A stretch of 64,000 bases of DNA from Erythroxylum novogranatense (GCA_029891385.1 CM057230.1:48897414-48961413), one strand, 5' to 3'. Numbered from the stretch's first letter, positions 34,766-45,973 are shown. Translations and numbers: made by a program. The notes: generated from the letters alone by a model not told the origin.

Positions 34766-35720
34766 AAGTAGACCAAACTGAGGTTGTCAAGAGGACTTTG
34801 GGTACTTTATTATGTGCTATTATGGGTAAGAATTTAAAAAATTGGGGTGATTGTTAGTCATTCATTGAGTTTGCATATAATAGAAGTGTGTATTCTACCA
34901 CGAGTTTTTCACCATTTGAGCTTATCTATAGTTTTAATCCTTTGACTATTTTGGATTTGGTGCCTTTACCCTTGCATGAGTTATCTAGTACAGATGGCAA
35001 GAGGAAAGCTGAGATGGTCAGGGAGTTGTATAAGAAGACAAGATAACACATTGAGCAGAGGAACAAGTTCTATGCTAAGCAAGCCAACAAAGGGCGCAAG
35101 CTAGTGACTTTTGAATATGGTGATTGGGTTTGGATGTATATGAGGAAGGAACGATTTCCTACCCAAAGGAAATCTAAGTTAGATCCTAGGGGTGATGGTT
35201 CATTTCAGGTTTTGGAGTGGATCAATGACAATGCCTATAAGATTGATCTGCTAGGTGAGTACAATGTTTTTGCTACCTTTAATGTTGTTGACCTTTCTCC
35301 TTTTGATATCTAGGGGTAAAGCGCTGTTTCGATACAGGCAGTGAGAGCGGTACCAAATTGAGGCAAACTCTGAATACTAGATATGACCTCAAAATAATAG
35401 GGGTTAAGGTCAACCAGTAAGATGATGGGGGATAAGCTTCATCATCGAGAGGGAAATAGCCCGGATCACCAGCTAAGGCTCCTAAATGATTGCTCAGTAA
35501 TTCAAGGACGAATCTTCATGAGGAGGGAGGGAATGATGTGAGCAAGGCCATAGACCACCACGATGGGGAATATCAGAGGGAGCCTAAGGGATAGAGCTAG
35601 GTATGCTGGCTAGGATCATGACCAGAGCTAGGGTCGAGAGGCTTAAAGAGGCCTTATATGCACATGCGGACCAAGTTATGGAGAGGATGGAGCTAACCAA
35701 GCCTATTAGAGGATTAAGTA
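34766..35720 (+). pseudogene. Ty3/Gypsy integrase C-terminal fragment
   Basis: The plus-strand translation starts at QTEVVKRTLGTLLCAIMGKN (end of the integrase core), then a stop, then FIEFAYNRSVYSTTSFSPFE, LIYSFNPLTILDLVPLPLHE, and from 35104 an open 69-codon frame with FEYGDWVWMYMRKERFPTQR, FQVLEWINDNAYKIDL and FNVVDLSPFDI. The last part is the GPY/F-like module of Gypsy integrases. Beyond 35313 remnants such as ARVERLKEALYAHADQV (near 35630-35680) match the usual pol tail. Everything upstream (gag, protease, RT) is absent, and no LTR follows. Confidence 0.85.
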
Positions 35721-36540
35721 CTTTGTCATGAATACTTTGGATTACTCAATTAGTTATCCATTTCAAATGGCTACTAGAACTATTATTTAACCTCAGCCTT
35801 TTTACTTAGTTGGAAGCTAACAGATTAAATTTATTTTATATTAATTTTTTCACACCTTTTTTGTTAGATGCTGAAAATGTTTTAAAATTTTCATTTTTAA
35901 CTTAATTCCATGTTGAAAATATATAAAATTATCATAATACAAATCAATTATTCATTTTTAGAATTAATGAGAAAAGTAAAATAAAATTAATTATCAATCC
36001 TTAAGAATATTTACCTAAACAAATCAAACCATAATAACAAATCAAATTTATAACAAACTATCTTAATCTATGTTCTTTTAAAGTTAAAAATTCTTCCAAG
36101 TATTGTTCCTTATTAAGCTAATGATAGAGAAATTGACAAGCATAACAAGCAGTGCCTATACTTAATTAATTTTCTACCCTCATATATGGGTATTATGTAC
36201 TCAATGTACAAAAATATAAGAATAATGAAAAGTTAGAAAAATATGGAAACGAAAAAAATTAGGATAACTAGTACTCTTTAGCCAATAAAAGATCCTTTGC
36301 TATCAGCTCTCTCTCTAGAGATATCTCGGGGTGTTTTATAACATAGAAACTTGTAGGACACTTTGTTACCAATTTAGCTTGTTAAACTCCATCAAATCTC
36401 CTCCTAAGAAAAATAATCATGATTGAAAATTGAAGAATATCAAAACATATTTGAATACATAAGTTTATAACATCTTTTAATCAAATCATAAGTAATAAAC
36501 ACCGATATAAAGTAAAAACATATGAAAAGGATAAAAGACA
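35721..36540. other. AT-rich DNA, nothing recognised
   Basis: No coding, repeat or RNA signal that I can support. Confidence 0.45.
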
Positions 36541-36857
36541 TAGAGCTCCCCTTTAGTTTAAGAAACTTCAGAAGAACCCCTTAATCTTTAAAATTCTAAA
36601 AGAAAAACTCCTTGTGTTTTTTTTTTTTAATTTTCTAAAACGACCCATTCTTTTAGATTTCAATTAAAAATAACTATTAAATACATTTAGCATGAACATC
36701 ACACATAGACTAATTAAATGTTGCTTATATGATGATCTAACTTTACTCTTAAACCTAAACCAAACTAATTAAACTTGACTTAAATTAATTACGGTTTTTT
36801 AAGAATTTTAAAGAATATAGAGTTTTTTTAAAGTTTCTTAAACTACATAAGAGGTCC
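36541..36857. mobile_element. MITE-like inverted-repeat element
   Basis: The left end AGAGCTCCCCTTTAGTTTAA, AGAAACTTCAGAAG..., CTTTAAAATTCTAAAAG is the reverse complement, with few mismatches, of the right end CTTTTTAAGAATTTTAAAG..., AAAGTTTCTTAAACTACATA, AGAGGTCC. The inverted repeats are about 65-70 bp, the whole element about 317 bp, and there is no coding. A non-autonomous DNA transposon is the simplest reading. I could not fix a target duplication, so the exact ends are uncertain by a few bases. Confidence 0.6.
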
Positions 36858-37059
36858 ACGTCTTTCGCCCTATTAAAAATTATTGCTAAAGATGCTTAAA
36901 ACTATCATATTGAAGCAAAAAACCTTAATCAATAGGTTGCCTTAGAAAAAGTGTTTCTTTATGAGTCATTTAGTTTATAATTCTTACCCAGTTCCTAATC
37001 ATAGGCTCATTAGTTTATGCTCCATTAAATAGGATTGTTTATCTCGTTTTCTTCTCCTC
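36858..37059. other. Unassigned spacer
   Basis: About 200 bp between the MITE and the Gypsy protease remnant with nothing recognised. Confidence 0.4.
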
Positions 37060-37420
37060 GTGTTAAACAAGTCTCCAACAAATCATATGTGATTATTTCT
37101 TACCTAATATAGGAAGTTTTAGTATCAATCCCATCTATATAAAAATAAGTACCACCTTTATTAAGGGGATGTCTCATGACTTCAAATATCTTAAAATTAC
37201 TTCTTCATTCCTCTACCCTTATAATTAATTTTCTGTTATGTACATTTATAATTGCCTTAATAGTAGCTAGGAAAGGTTGTAATTAGATGAAGGAAATATC
37301 TACATCATCTTATATATATTTAAAATCATAAAGATAAACTTTTCAACCTTAACCAAAATATCATTTAAAATGCCCCTAAGATACTTGATTTATTTATTAA
37401 CTCAATGCTCATCTTACTTG
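37060..37420 (-). pseudogene. Gypsy (Athila/Tat-like) protease C-terminal remnant
   Basis: The minus-strand translation in shifting frames gives GILNDILVKVEKFIF (37331-37377), PFLATIKAIINVHNRKLIIR and FEVMRHPLNKGGTYF. These follow the active site in the protease of Athila/Tat-type Gypsy elements. Several stops separate them. The N-terminal part of the same domain is at 38152-38229, about 730 bp away. Confidence 0.6.
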
Positions 37421-37849
37421 ACTCAGGTTCTTTCATGAATGGATTGACAATTTGGAAATGAATTTTTACTATGGAGGAAGGTGCATTCATTTATATCTTA
37501 GGCTATACAAAATGAAAAATAAAATTGCACATATATTACTTAAAATATTTTAAAAGACAAACATTAGATTAAAAAATTGTTGAGCCTCTTAGTGACCTAA
37601 CTTAGTTCAAGTTTGACTAATTTTTAATTAATTTTCAATTGAAACAATGTCATTTTGATATTATAAATTAAGAAATATATAATTTTAGGACTAACTTTCT
37701 ATTTATGTGAAACTAACAAAGTCAAATTATTTAATTCTCAGTTATTCATATTTTTATCAAATGTTCATATATTTTTATACAAGATAATGACAATGATAAA
37801 AAGAAGTCACATTTTTTTAACGTGTCAAAATTTTAAGATGAACCTCTGT
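37421..37849. other. Interrupting AT-rich segment in the Gypsy remnant
   Basis: Non-coding AT-rich DNA that separates the two halves of the protease remnant, together with the RT scrap at 37850. Confidence 0.4.
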
Positions 37850-38040
37850 CCAAAAAGGTATGAGAAGAATAAAGAAAACAAATAAAACTTGAAATTGGCA
37901 AGAAATTCTTTCGAAATGGGAAAAACATATCTAATAGCCGATAGCATTGGGACTGAGCATAGACTAAGACTCTTATAGACATAGTCTTTTTCTAGCAATT
38001 CTTCCATTTTCCTTTGAAGTGTTGGGAGAGTTCGAGACTA
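37850..38040 (-). pseudogene. Gypsy reverse transcriptase N-terminal scrap
   Basis: The minus strand reads LQRKMEELLEKDYVYKSLSL followed by CSVPML, the start of a Gypsy reverse transcriptase (ELLEKG...SLSPCAVP type). It then loses similarity before the catalytic core. It lies inside the split protease, so it is out of normal element order and must come from rearrangement or a second element. Confidence 0.5.
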
Positions 38041-38129
38041 GATTGAGGCTACTATTTTTTGGTCTCTAAATTCTTTGCATGATTGGTTAGTCTATGAAAT
38101 AGATATGAAACTGATATTTTAATTAAACA

Positions 38130-39330
38130 TATCATACGACCTCAAGTAAATAATAGCTCCTAAGTCTTCTAATTCTTTTCTGATACCAATATTAAAAGGA
38201 ATAGTAGAACTCTTCGGATCTTTAGTTTTTTAGTTAGCTTATTTTGTAGGATGGTGGAGCATTCCTCTTTTAAAGCAATCATTGACAACTTCTCAAGTAT
38301 CTTCTTTTAAAAAAGAAGACCCTTTAAAAACTTGGTATATTTTTGCATCTACAAAAGAGCTTTAAAAAGGAATTTTAATATTTACTTTTTTGAAAAGATC
38401 TAAAAACTTGACAAATTAATTTTTGTTTCTATCTTTCTCAAATCTACTAGAGTTTGGAATTAGTGGCTTATACTCTTTGACAACCTTCTTCTTTGATCCT
38501 CCTTTTTCTTTTATTTCTCTTTTTTTTTTTTAATTTTTAGCGCCTTTTCACTCTTTAAATTCATTGGATTTACTTGCTCCCTCAGGTTTAGCTTAATGAT
38601 ACTTGTTAAAGTACTTAGTTGCCTTTATAGATAAGCCTAGTAAGTTATCCAATATAATTTTGCAAGTTGTAGATAAAAGCTTTTTGAATTTGAATAGATG
38701 TTTAAGCACTTTGGAAGTCAGCCATGAGATGTAGTAATGAAGGTTTCATGAGCTCATCAAGACTTAACTTGCTTCTTTGTTACTATTATAACTAAAATCC
38801 AAATGAACGATCTTATCTTTGATGTCCTTAATTATTTTATCAAATGTTAGAATGACTTCTTTACCTTGGATTATAAATGTTACTATATGGATTATTTTAA
38901 GTCAATTACATATAAAATCAACTTACTCAATTGGCATTTGCATGTACTTTGGCGCGAAAATTTATGAACGGGGTGTCCACCATAATAAATGTCACAACTT
39001 ATCACTTATGCTAATTGAGCTGCCAAACTAATATTATCAAACTTCTTGCTCAAAGCTCCAAAATTCACCTTTAATTTTTTTAATATCAACATTGTAAAAA
39101 ATAATTAATTTTGAATTTGTTTCTTGATTTCCCTTAGTTGTAATTATTAATAGCTATATTTTAGTAAAATCTTATAATTTCTCAAAGGTTTTTAAGCTGA
39201 TAGTTCCACTAAAAGATGCTTAAAACAATTATTTGGATGGTTAAGTCAAACTACTATGAAATATGTTAACTTCTAATCCTAAGAATGTGGAGATCACCTC
39301 TAATGTAAGTTCCTTGAAGGAGGGCTCCAT
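38130..39330 (-). pseudogene. Gypsy (Athila/Tat-like) gag and protease N-terminal remnant
   Basis: In minus-strand order: MEPSFKELTLEVISTFLGLE (from 39330), a zinc-knuckle-like CDIYYGGHPVHKF (38958-38996), NNPYSNIYNP (38867-38896, a hallmark before the C-terminal part of this gag), EECSTILQNKL, and KLKDPKSSTIPFNIG with ELEDLGA (38152-38229), where the protease active site should lie (D-L-G-A here). Many stops and shifts make it old and dead. The assignment to Athila/Tat rests on these motifs as I know the family. Confidence 0.6.
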
Positions 39331-40833
39331 GATCTCGAAGAGTCGAGACCACTTTCCAATGTTAGCAAGGTCTCGAACTTGCTAGGCTAAACTAACTTGC
39401 TCCATTGCCTCCCACTCTATAAATCAACCAGTACAAAAAATTTTATCCTTAAGTTGCTAATATTGTCTCTCTTGGGCGGTGACATTGAACAATAATATTT
39501 GTGATCGCCCTGGGGGTTATGCTGTGGTTGAGAAACCTTCTCGTTGTCACTATCTTAGGATCCCTTTTTCTCATGATGATCTCATCATTGTGCCTAAAAT
39601 TTTAAACATGTGTGAGAAAGTTACAGATAAATTACATGAACACCCTTTTCCTCCAGTTATACCCCAAAAAAAGCATAAGCAGTTATAACTCAAAAAATAA
39701 GTAGTCGAATCACCTATTGATTCACTTTACTACTAAGACATAACTAAAGTGGTTCTAGTCCTTCTACATTAAGCAATTTGAGCTACCTTGATACATTGAT
39801 TAAGGCATTCTATAGGATGTTGATTTATTGAAAAAGGGAGGGAAATCATCTCCTTCAATTGATGATTTGAGTTCTTTGATATCTAGGAGTTAGTATATTA
39901 GGAACTCATACTCTAGTTTATATGCACCTTATAGATTGATGAGTAGACAAAGTTACAGAAGGGTGACTTACTCATTACAATTTATCTCAGAGATGTGAAC
40001 CACAACTTTAGATACAACTAATTTGGGGTCCATGATGGATTGTATATAGAGTAGCATGCCTGCATTATGCTACCCAACAAAATGTTTCTTGACTGGGACT
40101 ACCTAGAGGCTGATTCAAAGAACTAATAAAACTTCATGGTAGTGATTTGACTATACCACCCCACCAAGTTCAAGACCTTAGATTTTAGACTCTTGACTAT
40201 AAGGTATATGTATAAGCTTTTTATATATTCTGTTTGTGTTAGACAAAAGAGCAAGAGAATGGTTAACTACTAAGACTTATTCCTCATTCACTATATGTGT
40301 TGATAGAGGAGGATGGATCTCGAGCACACCTTCTTACAACTTATTAGAGGATATGCGCACATAGTTAATTTTAGAGTTATAAGGGGTTACTCAATGATTA
40401 ACTAATTGGTGAGAGGATTAGGAGTGCTCAGAGATAAGTATGACTTGATGGTGGTTGCCACTCCCATACCTCTCACGACGGAGATTATATGCAATATATA
40501 AATAATGGAGCTATAGGTAAATATATGGGGAAACCTCTTACTCTCATTGGTGCACCACCATAAGTAGTGGAGGAGGCTTTCCCTTAGGAGGATCAAGCTA
40601 TAAGTGTGAAACATGCACTAACACCTAGACCACCTCCACTATCAAGCTCTAAATTGGCAGCCTAACCACCTAGCCTATCATACATGAACCAGTACATACA
40701 ATAGTTAGGCAATACATTAGTAAGGTTGGCATAACACCTCAAAATGAACATCCTTCCTCCACTAATTAAACTTGCTAAACTAGAACAAGAAGAGGTGATA
40801 TAAAAGAAGCTTAAGCACCAAATTGGTGAGATT
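39331..40833. other. Degraded DNA, possible retroelement ORF remnants
   Basis: No confident feature. A 69-codon plus-strand frame at 39479-39688 (MTLNNNICDRPGGYAVVEKP) and scattered readable pieces near 40050-40130 and 40260-40420 look like decayed coding, but I do not recognise a family. Confidence 0.35.
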
Positions 40834-41328
40834 AAGACTGTAACATCCCGTCACCGATGGGATAGGATATTACCGCATATGACTGAGCATCTTGTTGACC
40901 TCTAATTTTGGAGGCCATGAGTCTTTTGCACATGCACATATAGGTACATGCATTCATGACTTTTCCCGGTGTTTGATATGATATGAATTGTGATTTGAGA
41001 GAAAAATAGATTGGATTGTGATTTATTGGAAATTTTAGAAGAATTGGGTCTGAATAGGTGATTTGGAAATATTTTAGAGTGACTGTTAATTGATTGTGAA
41101 CCTTAGAAATGTTTCTGAAAAATTTGGGAGAAAATGTCCAGACTGGAAATTTTTGAGTGGCGGACTGATTGATTTTATATGACCGGAATAATTATCCGAT
41201 GGCAAAGGAAAATTTAGATATATGATCTTAGAATTTAATATGTTGAGCTATCGAGATTTGGAGATGAGTGAACTGATTAGAGAGTTAAATGTTTTGGGAG
41301 GAAAATGACAAGAGGCTTATTTGTTCTG

Positions 41329-41336
41329 TATATAAA
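41329..41336 (+). promoter_or_regulatory. TATA box, LTR 1
   Basis: TATATAAA, about 490 bp into the LTR. Equivalents are at 46475, 51591, 56705 and 61831. It lies upstream of the donor GTAAGTG at 41574. Confidence 0.6.
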
Positions 41337-41573
41337 TATGTTCTACGTTCTGAAAATCGAAGAAAGGAAAAAAAATTGAATTCTCCTCCTAGGGCACGAT
41401 CGGTTTCTTCTCCTTGGTGAGTTTCGATTCTTTCCTAGAGATTTGTGTTTATTCTTTCCTCACGGTTAAAGATTGATGTAAACCTTGAGAGAAGAAGAAG
41501 AATTGATGAGTTTAGAGGGTTCACCGTGGGAATTAGAGAAATTGCTGAGATAAGAGGTTTTGAGCTGGAGTTG

Positions 41574-42459
41574 GTAAGTGAATTGGTTTTTATGATGTTA
41601 TTTATGTGTTAAATGCATTCATGGGGTTAAATATAAAAGATTGGGGTAGATGATTATGAGTTAAGGTTGATTAGAGAGAGAAAATGGTAGAAAAACCGAT
41701 CGGAGAAGACGAATCAGGGCCGCACGTCGCGACGAATAAAATTTTGGACGTCACGACGAGCATACGCCGCGGCGAGCTTAGGCGCTGCGACGAGCGATGG
41801 CTTAGACGTCGCGACGAGCAAGGTTATGCATCGCGACGAGCGACCTTCTTGACGTCGCGACGAAGGCTTGAAGTCGCGACGAGGGAGACATTTCTGAATT
41901 GATTTAATTTGGTTTTTTGAGGCATAGCTCATGGTGTAGACCCCCAATTGAGGTGTTGTTCGATTCGTTACGAACTAGAGAACGAGGTCTACAATTGGGG
42001 AAAAGAATGAGAGTTTGAATTTGGATTTTTGAGATTTTAATTAGTGAAAGAAAGTTAAGAAATATGATTGTATTGCATCCTAAGGATTGTTTTGAGTAAT
42101 TGAGGTATAATGGTGAGGTTTCAAAATGTAAAGAAAAGTTATTGAAATTTAGAACTGAGCATAGAGGTTGAATTTGATATAGAGAATAATGATAGTGATT
42201 CTGAGGTAATACCCTAGCGAATATGATTGGATAAATGGACTGAACATTAGAATTGAAATTGGGGAGTTCTGTAATATGTTATTGATTTGGAAGTGAGTTT
42301 TTATTGATCAATTGAGTGAAAGTTAGATACTGAGTAAAAGAAAATAGAAAATGGGAAATGGTACCGGGAAAATCATGAATAGGCATAGTACATCTGTTAT
42401 TTAAGGCATGTGTTATTTTGACTGTGCATTTTGTAAATGAAATTATTTGATTGTTATAG
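41574..42459 (+). other. Putative intron 1 of LTR 1
   Basis: Donor GAGTTG|GTAAGTGAA and acceptor TTGATTGTTATAG|AGCC. It contains the GC-rich CGTCGCGACGAGC repeat. The acceptor and following donor are conserved in the diverged solo LTR at 19035-22969 (minus strand). Confidence 0.5.
41718..41892. repeat. CGTCGCGACGAGC repeat block, LTR 1
   Basis: Six to seven imperfect units based on ACGTCGCGACGAGC (containing the palindrome TCGCGA) with variable spacers. Matching but more worn blocks are at about 46858-47005, 51975-52118, 57090-57230 and 62217-62362. Open frames over it follow from its composition. Confidence 0.8.
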
Positions 42460-42522
42460 AGCCGATGGATCGACAATCCACGGACAGTGCTGGAGCTTCC
42501 AGGCAACAGCTAGAAAGTTCAG
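42460..42522 (+). other. Putative 63-nt leader exon of LTR 1
   Basis: Bounded by TTATAG| and |GTGAGTAACC. It contains an ATG (42465) that opens MDRQSTDSAGASRQQLESS. If spliced to 43319 the frame continues GIGEYPVSETGV and stops. It is not the first ATG of the transcript, so translation is doubtful. In LTRs 2 and 5 the same exon is altered at every CAG/CTG. Confidence 0.4.
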
Positions 42523-42621
42523 GTGAGTAACCTAGTTAGTTCCTCAGCCTTTACGTGTTTAATATTAAATGCAATAATGACATGCGGAGAGGATGGATAT
42601 ATGTGTTTGATTTGATTGATT

Positions 42622-42645
42622 TCGGACCATGGGTGTCCGAAATAT
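42622..42645 (+). repeat. 9-bp stem-loop in LTR 1 intron 2
   Basis: ATTTCGGAC-CATGGGT-GTCCGAAAT. In LTR 2 (about 47741-47764) both arms have lost one base each, giving ATTTGGAC-CATGGGT-GTCCAAAT, so pairing is kept. A further stem CGGAC-TAAAG-GTCCG lies about 110 bp on (42733-42747). Confidence 0.7.
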
Positions 42646-43017
42646 TGAATATTTGATATTGAAGTGCTATTGTGTGTATATGGCCATGAATGCGTAAATG
42701 AAATAGAGTGTAAATGTATATGATTGAGATACCGGACTAAAGGTCCGAAGGAATGGAATTGGTTTATGAAATGAAAAATGATTGTGAATGTGAATGGATA
42801 CATGTGCATTCATGCATAAAGGTATGATAAGATAAAGCGGTTGTGACCGGAGCAGACCAACGTAATGCCGTGGTATCGCTTACCTCGAGGTGGTGCATAC
42901 CACGAGGGCTCTCCCACGCAGCTTTCGGATACCACAGCTCATCAGATCAGGCATTCGTGCCCAACGATTGTGCCCGCCTTTGGGATTATCAGGGCATATC
43001 ACGTCCAACGTATATGA

Positions 43018-43076
43018 GAGCTTTAAGCTCAACGTACAGGACCTTTGGTCCAACAAAATTTCAGAGCCACTGGCTC
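43018..43076 (+). repeat. Mini-hairpin ladder, LTR 1
   Basis: Three 13-nt modules, each a 5-bp stem and 3-nt loop: GAGCT-TTA-AGCTC (43018), GGACC-TTT-GGTCC (43039), GAGCC-ACT-GGCTC (43064), with AAC or AACG after each. Upstream, GTGGTATC at 42870 region pairs with GATACCAC near 42928, enclosing a further CCTCG/CGAGG stem. Confidence 0.85.
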
Positions 43077-43708
43077 AACGTTAATAAGCTCAGGCGCACG
43101 GTCACAACAACGAAAAGAAAATAAAAGTGTCACATGCATATTTCATATATGATTGATCAAATGTGAATTGTGTTGTGAAATTGAATGCATGGGTATTGAT
43201 GATTGTGCTAATCTATGATATAATGTGAATTGTATGTATATGCATGAGTTGGGTGGACCATCGATGATGGTTTCTCACTGAGTTTGCAAACTCACCCAAC
43301 ATTGCATTTATTTTTCAGGAATTGGAGAGTACCCCGTTAGTGAAACGGGAGTATGACTACTGCAAGAGAGTCAGAATTTGAAGTCGGGATCAGTCCACGT
43401 CTGCATTTGAATCATTCTAATTTATGTGTAAATTTATCGTTCCGCATAATTGTACTGTTATTATAGAGGGCCCCAACTGATTAATATTGTATTGTGATGT
43501 GATTATTGAAATAGTGTTTTGATTGAAAACGTTTCTATATCGCGAGCCCAAATTGTTTAATGATTTCTGCTTTCGATTGTTTTAAGATAAGAAAATGTTA
43601 TAATGAGTTTTAAACTGAATTGATCGCTTAGTACGCCACCCATGGGTGCGGCTTGATATCACCATCAATATCGGGTTCGGGTCTGGCGGGAGTGGGGTGT
43701 TACATTTG

Positions 43709-43720
43709 TGGTATCAGAGC
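43709..43720 (+). promoter_or_regulatory. Primer binding site, unit 1
   Basis: TGGTATCAGAGC, 4 nt after LTR 1; initiator tRNA-Met type. Confidence 0.9.
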
Positions 43721-45973
43721 CCAGAAGTACAATCTTACATGGGCTTTCTGAAAAAGGTGTCAAGTCACATGCATTTAAGTCATGTCATGGCGATAAAGGA
43801 CAAGCGATCCCTAGTCTAGTATATGAGTCATATGCATGAGTATGTCTCGATCGTTTAAGCGGTTAGAAAAAGTGATGAAGAGGAGAATGTGTTAGAATGT
43901 GATAAAAGGAAGTAATGGATATCGTGAAATAGGCAAAAGTGTATGGTTCGATCTAACGAGATGAATATTTAGTGTACCGGTCTTGGCGGATATATTGTGC
44001 AATTATATGGGATATGTTCTTGAATGTGAGATAGAATTATATTTGTGGAGTGCTAGAGGAAAATGGAAATAGAGATATGATAATGGCAAGATTTCAAGTG
44101 TAAAGTGGATGAAAATAAGTTACAATTGGGTGTGATTACCGTGACAAGAGTTATGAGTATTGATATATGCCTTGGAGTCAAAATATGTTAAGTGGAAAAT
44201 TTAGAATGATTACATAGTTATGATATTGAGTTGAGTGTGAATGTACAGGATATGGTGGGATAAGGAAAAGATTGAAATGTAAAGACAATGAAATTGGAAA
44301 TGAAAAGTGTGTATTACGTTAATGAGATGACTCAGATTATGTGCGAATTCTCGAGCATCAAGAAAATATTAATTGTTTATTCAAGCCGTGGAGTGATCTA
44401 TTACACCTAAATTGGGTTATGTGGAGAAATTAAAGTAAGGAACTTGTGTTAGAAGATGATATGATGAAACTGAGAAAATTATAAGAAAATTGCTCCTCAT
44501 TAGAGACGTTCGACATTTAAAGAGTTATCTGAATTATGGGTATAAGGAGTCCTTGTATTGTTGAAAAGTAACATGTCTCAATTATGTTTAGAGTGGATAG
44601 TGGATATAAGTATAAATGATCAATTGAACGCATTTGGAAAATGAAATAGATGAATTGGTATAGTTGAGGAATTTGGTTCTCATGCAAGTCGCATAAGAGT
44701 ACAGCGTAATATGATTGAATGAATAAGGGATGACTTAGTATACGAACATGATATATTGGGGGAATTAATGAGAATATAGGTATTGATAACATGCGAAAGT
44801 TCAAGGGATATGTGTATACGGAATTGGGAGTTAATTAGAAGATAAGAATGTTTGAGGAAAATGTGTAAATTGTATGACTGATAAATGTAAAAAGAGAAAT
44901 TTGGAGATTTTGCAATATTTAATGAAGTGTCCCAGTAAAGGTTATGATACAATCTGTTGAAATAGTGTAAAGTGATTTTATGTGCATAGGGACAAGTATA
45001 ATCTCATGGGTTGCTTTGTGACTGGTGCCTTGGAATTTATTGGACTGGATATTGTTTTGAAAGCTCGGAGATATTATTTGGATAGAAACATTTCAGATAG
45101 AGCTATGAATATGCAAATCGATAACAATTGAGGAGTGTCATACGTGTGAAAGAATTTAAATGAATTTCATGTTTGAGGATTATAAAATTTAGCGAGTGAT
45201 GGACATGTAATGTATTGAGTAGAAAATTTCAATGGCAAGAGATCACTATTTGGGCGATAAGGTTATTAAACCTAATGTATTACTGAGTATAACCCGTCAA
45301 TTAGTAGAGGTAAAAAGAAAGTATTAGTATTCGCTATTGGATTAAATAAATCGGTGTGCGGTGTGTATAGAAAGAATGACAAAATCTGAATTTGAAAGTA
45401 TGGGTAAAACCCATCAAAGGAACTGTTAATGAAAAAAAAATCAAGGAGGGAATCGAAGCTTTATGTGATAGTAAGAGTGCATTGAAAGAGTAATAGAAAG
45501 TAGAATATGAAAACTGGGATGTAATTCGGTAACCAGTTAATGAAATGCTTTGAAGTGTATTATTTCGGCCTAAATGCATTGAGATGAAGATAAGTGTGTA
45601 AATCGGAGAATTTAATTTGTTATAAGTGGCTTCTATGTGATTGGGATGTGATTAGATTCGGAAGTCTGTCTAAAACCTAAAAGATGATTCGGATTCGCAA
45701 GGTATTGCATGTAATGAACGAGGTAATATTTCTATGATCTGATATATGTGTTAGTGATACCGAAAGTGACGAATTGCGAGTAATCATGAGAAAATAGTAA
45801 GACAATATTGAGTTTGAAAAAGGTGAATGGTTAATTGATTATATTGATTTTAATTCATTGGCATAAATTACTCGTGTAGCGAAATAACTGGGAAACAGAA
45901 AGTTAATGATCGAAAAGACTCCCCTGCCTTTCTGATTAGTTGTATATGAAATTTCGAGGACGAAATTTTTGTT

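Larger units (their letters stand above)
42523..43318 (+). other. Putative intron 2 of LTR 1
   Basis: Donor CAG|GTGAGTAACCTAG and acceptor CATTTATTTTTCAG|GAATTGG. The whole hairpin series lies inside. Donor and acceptor are both kept in the LTRs at 1-4212 and 19035-22969, although the rest of the sequence has diverged. Confidence 0.5.
40839..43704 (+). mobile_element. Array LTR 1
   Basis: 2866 bp, TGTAACATCCCG...GGGGTGTTACA. It is the most divergent of the five: it ends GTTACA where LTRs 2-4 end GCTACA, and it carries an extra GCGACGAGC repeat unit. That fits its place as the outer, founding 5' LTR. Confidence 0.95.

Noticed and set aside
41684..41902. 72-codon Arg-rich frame
   Set aside because: Lies on the GC-rich CGTCGCGACGAGC repeat within a predicted intron; its frame is broken in LTRs 2 and 4.
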